Of a DNA stretch of 64,000 nt, positions 56,775 through 64,000 are shown piece by piece; position 1 is the stretch's first letter, and the number at the start of each line of letters is the position of its first letter. The notes beneath the pieces are model-generated. The model was not told the origin of the DNA and ran no database searches. It saw only the letters and a list, made by a program, of their open reading frames with translations. Origin of the DNA: Symbiodinium natans (Eukaryota > Sar > Dinophyceae > Suessiales > Symbiodiniaceae); assembly GCA_905221605.1 (NCBI GenBank), contig CAJNDS010001090.1, positions 418,501-482,500 on the forward strand, in the 5' to 3' direction. The translations under genes were made by a program, and so were the position numbers.

Positions 56775-57278
56775 TCAAAACAAGGCTGACGACTTCCCGC
56801 GAAGTAGCTCGAAGTTCTTCCATTCTGCATGGTCTGTGTAGCAGAGTATTTCAAAGGGGTGGTTGTGCCATCGAAACGGCGCTGTGCTAGTTGAATCGGG
56901 TGGATCGAATTTTCGTGCTGCTGCAGTATTCCGGGCCCTTGAAAGGGACCGTCGCTCAGGGAACTGACCCCATGAAGTACAGCCAGCACAAGCATGAAGC
57001 ATGCCCTGCAAAGACTACCTTAAGACCCAAAAACCTACATCTTTGTAGGTTACCCAAGGATCCTATAAGGGGGCTTATAGTAGGAACCTACAAAAAAGTG
57101 GGTTTTGGGTTCTTAAGGTAGCATGGTTCACCATGGCTTGAGGCCGCGGCGCCATACTTGCAGCAGGTTGCTGCGCAGGAGGGTGGGTCGGCATGGTGAC
57201 TCCAGCCGGCTCTTGTCTGTAGTGGCCCGTCGGCGGGATCATCTGCGGAATCATCTGCGAGCCGTGCGGTGGCCTTGG
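56775..57278 (-). CDS. Two-exon gene end, Pro/Gln/Met-rich then globular
   Basis: Exon 57132-57278 opens after a pyrimidine-rich CTCTTCAG and reads QMIPQMIPPTGHYRQEPAGV then PTHPPAQQPAASMAPRPQAM. GT-AG intron 57006-57131 (ATG|GTGAAC to TTTGCAG|G, phase 0) contains a hairpin element. Exon 56775-57005 reads GMLHACAGCTSWGQFPERRS, later FEILCYTDHAEWKNFELLRG, and stops with TGA. The low-complexity exon resembles the tail of the RecQ gene upstream, so a 3' extension of that transcript is conceivable but not shown. Confidence 0.6.
57011..57121. mobile_element. Family K inverted-repeat element within an intron
   Basis: CTACCTTAAGACCCAAAAAC CTAC and GGGTTTTGGGTTCTTAAGGTAG are the ends. It fills nearly all of intron 57006-57131. 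Confidence 0.75.
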
Positions 57279-57489
57279 CTGAAGAGGAAAGGACCTTATC
57301 ATTTCTGGCTATATCTATTTGCTAAACCCTAAACCCTAAACCCCAAACCCCAAACCCTAAAAACCCTAAAACTGGCGACAATAAAGACAAAGTCACCAAG
57401 AGAGGAATTAAGGGTCCAGGTACTCCTACTCTGACAGCCCAAAGCTGGACCGGGACACCAATTGGCAGAGAGACACGTACATTCGACAT

Positions 57490-57790
57490 GTATATGTATA
57501 TACTATATACTATATACTATATCATATCATACATATTATGGTATACTACATTATACTATATTTTGATATATGGTATTATAATTATATTGTATTCTATTAT
57601 AGTAAATTGCGTTGTATTCTATTGTATTACATGATACAATAAGACATTTCACTATACTATATTATCTTATCTTATCTTACATTCCATTCTCCTACGTATT
57701 CTCTCTTACTATAGTAAAAACTATGTTATACTAGATTAGATTACATTATAATAAAATTATAGTATATTCCATTCTACTACAAGTATAAAA
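57490..57790. repeat. AT-rich tract of degenerate TATAC/TATTA repeats
   Basis: About 300 bp with very low GC made of TATAC, TATAT, TATTA and CTTAT permutations. No coding potential. Confidence 0.85.
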
Positions 57791-58077
57791 AACATGTATT
57801 GCCACCCTACGAAACCAAGGAAAGCTGTAGAACTCGAGGGATGACGTTCGGCTGCAGCCCTCCCAAAACGCCAGAGCTACAAGCATGCCGATTGGGATGG
57901 GTTTAGGGTTTAGGGCTTAGGGTTTAGGGCTTAGGGTTTAGGGTTTAGGGCTTAGGGTTTAAAGTTTAGGGTTTAGGGTTTAGGGGTTAGGGTTTAGGGT
58001 TTAGGGTTAGGGTTTAGGGTTTAGGGTTTAGGGTTTAAAGTTTAGGGTTTAGGGGTTAGGGGTTAGGGTTTAGGGTT

Positions 58078-58172
58078 GAGGGTGTTCCACCTTCTTCTAA
58101 CAGTCCTTCATAGGGTTTAAGTACCTCCGAGTCTACGCCCTATCAAGGACTGTTAGTGTAAGAGGGAACATG
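58078..58172. mobile_element. Family A hairpin element
   Basis: GGTGTTCCACCTTCTTCTAA CAGTCCTTCA and AAGGACTGTTAGTGTAAGAG GGAACATGCC. It follows a long mixed TTTAGGG/TTAGGGG array directly. Confidence 0.7.
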
Positions 58173-58499
58173 CCAGTGTGTGAATAACCCTCAGCAAAAC
58201 ATCCCAAAACCCTTCAACCGGACACCTAAGCACACCAAAAAACGCCCTAAGAACCCTAAACCCCCTAAACACCCCAAAACACCCTAAAACACCCTAAAAC
58301 ACCCTAAACCACCCCAAAACACCCTAAAACACCCTAAACCAACCCAAGCAGCCTAAATCCCCTCCTGAACACCCTAAACACCCTGACCGGAGCCCTATAC
58401 TCCCCTTAGAACCTCAATAAACATAATATCTTTAATACCCTCTTGGGTTTTAGATACAAAAATATTTAAAGGAGAAACCGAGGGGGATATAGAACCAAG

Positions 58500-59010
58500 G
58501 CCGCGACATCATTCCAGGATGCTGTTGGCTCTGACAACCGGCAGGTGCCCACATCTGTGACCCATGCGATGGCCTCTGAGAAGGACCCTGAACCCTAGCC
58601 CTAAACCCTAAACCCTAAACCCTAAAACCTAAAACATAAACCCTAAACCATAAACCCTCTTGACCCTAAACCCTAAACCCCAAAACCTATGGACCCAAAA
58701 CTTACAAACCCCGTGGCAGCCCACAAGTTGGAGCTAGCTCCAACATGACACAATCCCTGCCTCTAACAGACAACTGCTCGAGGTTCAGGGCTTTTGGGGT
58801 TTTGTTGGTTTTGGAGGTTTTAAGGTCTATTATTATGATTAAACGGCTGTCTCATGGCAAAAGATAAAGCTGTCAATCCGGTACCGGCACGTAAGTAGCT
58901 CGGAACTCGTGCAAACATCCACCTTCACCCTATAAACCCTAAACCCTAAACCTTAAACGTCTACACCGCTGGCTTCTGCACCCTTGCTCCACCGATTCAG
59001 CGCAGAGTCC
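58500..59010 (-). CDS. Exons of an unknown gene
   Basis: Minus-strand islands: 58963-59010 (DSALNRWSKGAEASGV), 58713-58787 (LEQLSVRGRDCVMLELAPTC) and 58503-58580 (FSEAIAWVTDVGTCRLSEPT). They lie between the RecQ tail and the gene at 56.8-57.3 kb, on the same strand. No family recognised. Confidence 0.45.
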
Positions 59011-59427
59011 TATATGATCCTATATATGGGGGTGGTACGAAAATAGGGGTATCCTCTTTAAGGGTCCCTTAGAGGGGCTTCTATTCTATTTGGGGTATAA
59101 AAGGGCCAAGAGAAGGAGATGTGCTCCCAAACCCTGAACATGATGGTGGCCCTACAAAGAGGCCCCCCCCCCTAGTTAGACGTAGTAAGGACCCCAAGTT
59201 GGGTGAAAAGGATCCTAACCTATAGGTTATAAAACCCCCTAACACTATAGTTGGTATAGTAAGGGGGCCCCTCCTTGTAGGAATCTCTGATTGCTTCGCC
59301 ACCCATGTGACAGAACTCCATGTATGGCAGGCGGCCCGGGTTTCGCTTTTTTGGTTTCGTATAATCATACGAACCCTGAACCCTAACTTTGTGTATGCAG
59401 GGTACACAAAAACAAAACGACTACATT

Positions 59428-59946
59428 TCAGAGAACTGCCCGTATGTCTGGGTCAGGGCGTCCTAGCCCACACGGCCTATAAGCCGTGAGACCTCGAGGG
59501 TGCCCCTCGGGAATCGGGTTCCCAATGCAAAAGTTTGTAATGAGGGTTGTATTGATAGCTACCTTAGACCCTTTCAGCCCGAAACTCCAAAACCCCCCCC
59601 AAAAAAGACCGCAACTGGTGGATCCAAGGAGCGAGGAACTTGCATTCGGCTGCGGTGGCAGCTGTGTGGCATGGTGTGGTTGTGCTGCAGGGTACTGTGG
59701 CTGCAATGGAGCCGAAGGGTACTGCGGGGCCTGAGGGTGCGACCCAAGCTGTGGATGGCTGTTGGGGTGATTGGGGTGGCCTGGATGTGGGGCGAGCTCC
59801 TGCTGATACTGCTGCCTGAACTGTGGCACATGCATGCCAGGTTGCGGGTAGGACTGTTCCGGCTGGCCTGGACTGAGGGCCTGCATTTGATGTGTGACAG
59901 GCGGGGCGTGCGGTAGGAACTGAGGCTGGCATGGTTGATAGCCTCC

Positions 59947-60031
<85 letters not shown>

Positions 60032-63000
60032 TGTGACTGAGGAACCGGCTGGTGGATTTGGGTTGGTTGTTGGCACATCTGTTGCATTGGCTGTGAATGC
60101 ATATGGGCCCCTGGCGGCATGAACTGCTGCTGCAAAGGTGGCTGAAAGTGCTGATGTGGTAAATGAGGTTGATGTGCAGGTTGCATGCAGGGCTGGGGAG
60201 CTGGCTGCCAACCAGGGTGGGGCGCATGGGCATGCGCTCCAGCCTGTGTTGGGTACCTTGCTAGCCCAGTAACCATGCTATAATACGGGCACCCTTGTTT
60301 GGGTTGGTTGCTGGATAAGGGAACCTTGAACCAAAAAAAAGGGAAAAGGGTATACCACTGCGCTACCAAGGTACACTTGCTCCTGGGCTAGTTGTGGCAG
60401 GGCCGGGGAGCGGATGCGGGCCGCACTCTTGGCCCCCGCGGCGGCCTTCTTCCTGCTGTTTGTGGCCGTGCGTGAGATCCGCCGCTTCACTGCTTTGCCG
60501 GCCGCTGCCGACCCTGTACCACGGCAAAGGTACACTGCCAGCCCGCCTTTCAAGGGACTAAGGGAGGGACTGTTGTAAGGGACTTTAGGGGTTATTTAGG
60601 GGCTTCTTAGGTATAGAGGGACTATATAAGGTATATATAGGGCATATATAGGGGCATAAGATTCAGGGTTTTTCTAGGGGTCCCTCCTTATACCCCTTAA
60701 GCCTTGTAGCAAGGCGTCGATGCATGGTCCCTCGATAAGGTAGGTCACCGTGACGTTGCCGCTTGTGCCGACTGGCGTTGTAATCTCTTCCTTTGTTGAA
60801 GGGGGATACTACACAGGACCCTAAAACCCGCACCCCAAACCCTAAACCCGAAACCCTAAACCCTAAGAAGAACAAAAAACCCCAAACCCTAAACCCGAAA
60901 CCCTAAGAAGAACAAAAAAAACCCTAAACCCTGAACCCTAAACCCTAAGAAGATTAAACAAAAACATACGGTAAAGCTCCTACCCTGGGCATCCTGGCTT
61001 CTGCCAGGATCGACTCCACCACCATCCGGCGCAGGAGCCGGGTCACCTCATCGTCGCACCAGCCCTCCTCAGTAGCCCAGTAAACATATTACGATAAGGG
61101 CACCCTTTTTTGGGTTTAGGGTTTAGGGTTTAGGGTTTAGGGTTTAGGGTTTAGGGCTAGGGTTTAGGGTTTAGGGTTTAGAGCTTAGGGCAGGGGAACT
61201 TTGAACCCCCAAAAAAGGGAAAAGGGTACCACTGGGCTGCCAAGCCTCACTGCGCAGGGCGCCGAAGCTGGGCACGGCGTTCCAGCACGCCACCCTCTGG
61301 TTCCTCGGAGGAAGAACCCAGGGTTTAGGGTTTAGGGTTTAGGGTTTAGGGTTTAGGGTTTAGGGATTAGGGATTAGGGATTAGGGATCAGTACTGGGAG
61401 GTTCATGCTACTCATCGACCAATAAAAACTGTACTTATAACCCACTTATAAGCCCCTGAAGTGCCCTAATATGGTTATAGGTACAGTTTTAAGTACTGTG
61501 ATGATTGGTTCATAAGTACCATGAACCTCCATGGGTGTATAAGGATCCAGACATTCATGTCGAAGAAGTCAGAGAAAAAAACGAAATCATAAACCCATGC
61601 CTTTCAAGAAGTCAAAAAACACCGAGGCCCTAAACCCCAAACCCTAAATCCTGAACTTGTTTTTCTCAAAGGTCGTCCTGGGTTGCCCTAGACCTCAAAC
61701 CCTACATCCTAAACTTGTTTTAGGCATCCGAGGCTCTTGGAGCCCAGCAGGGCATCACGGACCTTAGAACAAGGGCACCCTTTGTTGCCCTAAACCCTAA
61801 ACCCTAAACCCTAAACCCTAAACCCTAAACCCTAAACCCTAAACCCTAAACCCTAAACCCTAAATTACCCTGAACCCCCCCCCCCACAGGAAATGGGAAA
61901 AGAGTGTACCACTGGGCGACCCGGGGGACGGTGATCAAGGTGATGGGGCTGCCCGCGTGCGCCGGAAGGCCGCGGATGGCCCTCACCAGCTGCGCGGCGA
62001 CTTGGGCCTCGCGCCTGGGGGGTTTAGGGTTTGGGGTTTAGGGGTTTGGGGTTTAGGGTTTGGGGTTTAGGGTTTGGGGTTTAGGGTTTAGGGTTTGGGG
62101 TTTAGGGTTTGGGGTTTGGGGTTTATGGTTTAGGGTTTCTGGCTTCACCGGTTGCCAGACCGGCTTAGGGTTGATCGGGCTTCGGTAACCCTATGGGAGG
62201 CAAAAGGGGTCTCCCAAAGTCTCTGGTTCTGGGAGAGGATACCGCGTGATCCGCGTGAACTTGTGAACGAAACAAGAGAACACGCGAACTAAATATTATT
62301 ATTATTACAAGTACACGAGTGAATAATATGTGTGTGAGCGTGAGAACGTAGTGAATGAACGAGGTGAATTCACGTACACCCATAACATACAAAGTGAAGA
62401 GAGTAAATTTAATGCACTGATAAGGAATGTATGACGCATGAAGTGCATGAAATTACGAACGAAACAACCTCTGTCTCTAGGAGTTAATCTGTTGAGTCGT
62501 GAAGGTAACAGCCAGGATGGGAGAATAAGTCCTTTAAAGGGGCCCTTTTCACACGGGCCAGTAATATTATAATTCACGCATTCACTTCTCTCTTCGTTTC
62601 GTTCATTACTTCGTTCATATGTTCACACACGGGCTTATAATAATACTATTCATGCGCCCGTGTATTCACATTATTCTCTTCGTGTTTCGTTCGCACTTTT
62701 AATTGACTTCGTGCGTCACTCACTCCGTTCATTCCTTACAACTCAATTAGCATGTGCTCTCACTTCTAGAAAGAAGAATCAAAGGGAATACGTAAACCAC
62801 AAAATTGCCACAAAACCCTCAACGCTGAACCGCCTAAACCCAAAAAGGGTACGACTTGGCGTCCGAGTCGCGTCACGTTGTCCTGGCTCAGCGTGGTGCC
62901 GTTCCTGGCGGCCTGGCAGATGTCGCAGGGCGCCTGGCTGGGCCCGCAGGTGGCGAGATCCACACCTTGGGGGACTGCAGCAGCTTCAGGGCCCCGCCTC

Positions 63001-63739
63001 TTTGTCATAAGGGCTTAGGGTTTAGGGTTTATAAATATATAGGCTTGAATACTACCCTGACGGATATTGCGACGACGACTACTATAGTGGGACTTAGAGA
63101 CTAGCATGGGGGGGGGGGGGGGGGGGGGTTGTCGTCCCAAAGTTAGGGTTTACTTGCAGGTTTCTACAGAAACCTTTGAAAAGCAACGGATGCCCTGTTT
63201 TGGCGTAATGGGGGAGGGCTAGCTAAAGCCCTAAGGAAGGGACTAGCCCTACACTACCGCGAATCCCAGATGGGAGGTCTGACCAACAAATAGGGGTCAT
63301 AGGGCTTTACAGGTAAGACCCTTAACCCTAAACCCTGAACCCTAAACCCTGAACCCTGAACCCTAAACCCTAAGCCCTAAACCCTAAACCCTAAACCCTA
63401 ACCCTAAACCCTGAAGCCAAAGGCACCTGCCCCCGAAGTACCGGGCCATCAGGGTGCGGCGGCACTCCTTGGCCTCGAGGTAGCCTGGGATCCAAGCTTC
63501 GGCTGTTGGGTTTAGGGCCTGGGGTTTAGGGTTTAGGGTTAGGGTTTAGAGTTTAGGGTAAACCCTAAGCCCTAAACCCTAAACCCCAAAAACCCCACGT
63601 TTAGGGTGGCTGTATAAAGACCCTCGAAGTCCCCCCCAAACCCCCAAAAACAAACGAAAGAGGGCTCACTGGAGAGGTGGTAGCCCACCATCCGCAGCAA
63701 GCGTGCGTGGACCTGCTTGTGGTCCAAGGCCTTCAGGCT
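59428..63739 (-). CDS. RecQ-family DNA helicase, C-terminal half, with Q-rich tail
   Basis: Exons (transcript order): 63685-63730 (ALDHKQVHARLLRMV), 63431-63484 (GYLEAKECRRTLMARYFG), 62875-62965 (VDLATCGPSQAPCDICQAA), about 61921-62014 (REAQVAAQLVRAIRG ... PITLITV), 61245-about 61308 (ACWNAVPSFGALRSE), 60984-61064 (WCDDEVTRLLRRMVVESILA), 60703-60790 (GNVTVTYLIEGPCIDALLQ), 60375-60546 (basic, KAVKRRISRTATNSRKKAAA) and 60256 onward. Spliced, the cysteines are C-x16-C-x6-C-x2-C with CRR and YFG, the RecQ zinc site. The next 130 residues fit the RQC winged helix (RNQRV, W...EV.RLL, G..IDALLQG). RecQ enzymes unwind DNA at forks and during recombination. The ATPase core lies off the right edge. The last exon is Gln/Pro/His-rich, open to TGA at 59428; its final 60 codons are doubtful. 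The junction 61921/61308 is ambiguous. Confidence 0.8.
59950..60027. repeat. (CTG)26 = polyglutamine-coding CAG tract
   Basis: 26 uninterrupted CTG units on plus, read as CAG (Gln) in the RecQ-tail frame. Surrounding Gln, His and Pro codons vary between synonymous forms (CAA/CAG, CAC/CAT, CCN), which supports selection on the minus-strand frame. Poly-Ala and poly-Ser frames over the tract are shadows. Confidence 0.95.
60257..60370. mobile_element. Family B introner in RecQ, TSD GTAC
   Basis: On the gene strand it runs CTTGGTAGCGCAGT to ACTGGGCTAGCAAG (inverted repeats, two mismatches), with GTAC on both sides (60371-60374, 60253-60256). The 118-nt intron is CAAGT|GTACCTTGG to GCAAG|G: the GT donor is in the TSD and the AG acceptor is in the inverted repeat. 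Removal restores the frame (QVYPTQAG). Confidence 0.85.
60550..60700. mobile_element. Family L introner in RecQ, TSD AAGGC
   Basis: Gene-strand ends TTAAGGGGTATAAGG and CCTTAGTCCCTTGA are imperfect inverted repeats. AAGGC (gene strand) occupies 60701-60705 and 60545-60549. The intron CAAG|GCTTAAGG to TGAAAG|GC (156 nt, GC-AG) equals one insertion length and joins ALLQG to GLAVYL in frame. GT-AG sites inside the arms would give an immediate stop. Confidence 0.75.
60840..60966. repeat. Tandem repeat of CCCTAAGAAGAAC-type units in a RecQ intron
   Basis: Three copies of a roughly 40-bp unit (CCCTAAGAAGAACAAAAA plus CCCTAAACC variants) fill most of intron 60791-60983. That intron has GT-AG sites (AGG|GTAGGAG to ACAAAG|G) and phase 0. 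Confidence 0.75.
61068..61244. mobile_element. Family B introner in RecQ with nested TTTAGGG array, TSD GAGG
   Basis: Gene-strand ends CTTGGCAGCCCAGTGG and TTTACTGGGCTACTGAG. GAGG lies at 61245-61248 and 61064-61067. A telomere-like array (61114-61190) replaces the middle (TTGGTTGCTTTATA in intact copies). The intron GAG|GCTTGG to GAGGAG|G is GC-AG, and removal gives GALRSEGWCDDE in frame. Confidence 0.85.
61391..61533. mobile_element. Family C element in a RecQ intron
   Basis: TACTGGGAGGTTCATGCTAC and GTACCATGAACCTCC are the inverted ends, with ACTTATAAGCCCCTGAAGTG inside. It lies in the intron between the two RQC halves, next to a TTTAGGG array (61321-61388). Confidence 0.75.
61765..61921. 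mobile_element. Diverged family B element with CCCTAAA array, RecQ intron start
   Basis: GAACAAGGGCACCCTTTGTT at the left, then about eleven CCCTAAA units (61784-61865) and a C-tract, then GGAAATGGGAAAAGAG and CCACTGGGCGACCCGG. The array sits at the same internal position as in the 61068 copy. The exon VPR|GTCGCCC donor lies in its right end. Confidence 0.65.
62165..62760. other. Intron sequence without arrays
   Basis: An AT-richer, non-repetitive stretch inside the RecQ intron between 62014 and 62875. Scattered GTGAACGA / TTCGTTC motifs recur in both orientations (for example near 62258, 62440, 62590 and 62680), suggesting an old palindromic element. No exon recognised. Confidence 0.5.
63180..63310. 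mobile_element. Possible hairpin element in a RecQ intron
   Basis: GGGGAGGGCTAGCTAAAGCC CTAAGG and AGGGACTAGCCCTACACTAC share inverted blocks, with ATAGGGCTTTAC at the end. It lies beside a run of about 22 G (63107-63128) and a CCCTAAA array (63323-63412). Only one copy is seen, so the family is unproven. Confidence 0.3.
63485..63684. mobile_element. 200-bp RecQ intron flanked by TSD GGTAGC
   Basis: GGTAGC is at 63479-63484 and 63679-63684. The gene-strand intron runs ATGGTGG|GCTACC to GATCCCAG|GCTACC (GC-AG, phase 1). Removal gives LLRMVGYLEAKECRR, matching RecQ spacing before the zinc site. The inside is mostly telomere-like sequence in both orientations, without clear terminal inverted repeats. 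Confidence 0.8.
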
Positions 63740-64000
63740 TTGGTAGGTTTAGGGTTAGGGTTTGGGTTTAGGGGGTTTGGGCTTAAGGTCATGACATGAC
63801 CATTGTACACGTACAGATTTCGAATCACACTATGCAACTTGGAAAAAGGATGCCCTACGAACCGCTAAATGCACATCATCTTCACTGCTCCTGAATTCCG
63901 AGGAACTCCAAGAATCTAACAACTCTACCTCTAGACTCTAGAGCTTCTCACAGGGTTAAATGAGCTCCTCGCAGCCCTTGAATTAAATCTACAATCCCCA

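Larger units (their letters stand above)
1..64000. repeat. Dispersed telomere-like heptamer arrays (TTTAGGG/CCCTAAA)
   Basis: Runs of TTTAGGG or its complement, from 2 to about 27 units, occur every few hundred bases in both orientations through the whole window, with variants such as TTTGGGG, TTCAGGG, GCTTAGGG and CCCTGAA. They are internal, they switch orientation, and they separate islands of coding sequence, so this is not a chromosome end. TTTAGGG is the telomere unit of plants and many alveolates. Long examples are 8123-8234, 26658-26797, 27452-27577 and 44847-45038. Some arrays carry target-site duplications and some lie inside inverted-repeat elements; these are listed separately. Translated arrays produce most of the spurious open frames. 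Confidence 0.95.

Noticed and set aside
59564-60233. Poly-Ala and poly-Ser frames over the CTG tract
   Set aside because: Synonymous codon variation outside the tract (CAA/CAG, CCN) fits only the polyglutamine frame, which also joins to the RecQ exons.
60373-60546. Plus-strand hydrophobic reading (AALLAPAAAFFLLFVAV) as a membrane protein exon
   Set aside because: The minus-strand frame joins RecQ exons in phase on both sides; the plus frame has no partner exons.
61921-62014. First reading of REAQVAAQLV...PITLITV as a UPF1-like SF1 helicase motif
   Set aside because: The zinc-site exon before it and the winged-helix exons after it place it in the RecQ RQC region, and no SF1 motifs follow.
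1-64000. CRISPR array, tRNA, rRNA or bacterial operon structure
   Set aside because: No spacer-repeat pattern, no cloverleaf or rRNA core recognised by eye, and no prokaryotic gene organisation. A tRNA scan was not possible here.

Overview
This is eukaryotic nuclear DNA, most likely from a dinoflagellate. Three things point there. The plant/alveolate-type telomere heptamer TTTAGGG/CCCTAAA is scattered in more than a hundred short, mostly non-terminal arrays. Genes are broken into very short exons. In 17 introns that I could fit by hand to protein continuity, the acceptor is always AG followed by G, and the donor is GC in about eleven, GT in five and possibly GA in one. GC/GA donors and AG|G acceptors are known dinoflagellate traits. 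The species cannot be named from the sequence, and another introner-rich alga remains possible.

Most long open frames are translations of satellite DNA (GFRVWGLGFRV-type, MYVCMYVC-type, IHTYIHTY-type) and are not genes. Real coding sequence lies in 40-230 nt islands between telomere-like arrays and short inverted-repeat elements. Read as exons, these islands give: a plus-strand gene ending at 2227; a run of mostly minus-strand exons from 4.4 to 17.3 kb; a minus-strand pentatricopeptide-repeat (PPR) gene at 25.2-26.7 kb; short plus-strand gene ends at 29-30 kb; one uninterrupted 204-codon minus-strand ORF at 31.6-32.2 kb; a second PPR region at 39.6-50.9 kb; more minus-strand exons at 51.6-59.0 kb; and, best resolved, the 3' half of a RecQ-family DNA helicase gene (59.4-63.7 kb, minus strand). 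The RecQ part carries the zinc-binding and winged-helix (RQC) regions and a long Gln/Pro/His-rich tail with 26 uninterrupted CAG codons. Its ATPase core lies beyond the right edge.

The most notable content is a population of intron-generating elements (introners). At least ten families of roughly 100-180 bp hairpin-like elements with terminal inverted repeats recur through the window. Several copies sit inside reading frames, are flanked by 4-7 bp target-site duplications (TSDs), and restore the frame exactly when removed with one TSD copy. The splice sites come from the TSD and/or the inverted repeat. In RecQ at least three introns are such insertions, and a fourth is a 200-bp insertion with a 6-bp TSD.

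The telomere-like arrays behave in a similar way. One array at 13.97-14.04 kb has a perfect 12-bp TSD, lies in an ORF, and forms a 65-nt GT-AG intron whose removal restores the frame. Other arrays have 5-12 bp TSDs, and many are nested inside the hairpin elements. This suggests that telomeric-repeat insertions are a second, non-transposon route to new introns here. Introners are known from Micromonas, Amoebophrya and some dinoflagellates. I do not know of telomere-repeat introns with TSDs being described as a class. I found no rRNA, tRNA, CRISPR array, reverse transcriptase or transposase in the window. Gene models are hand-made and untested by RNA.
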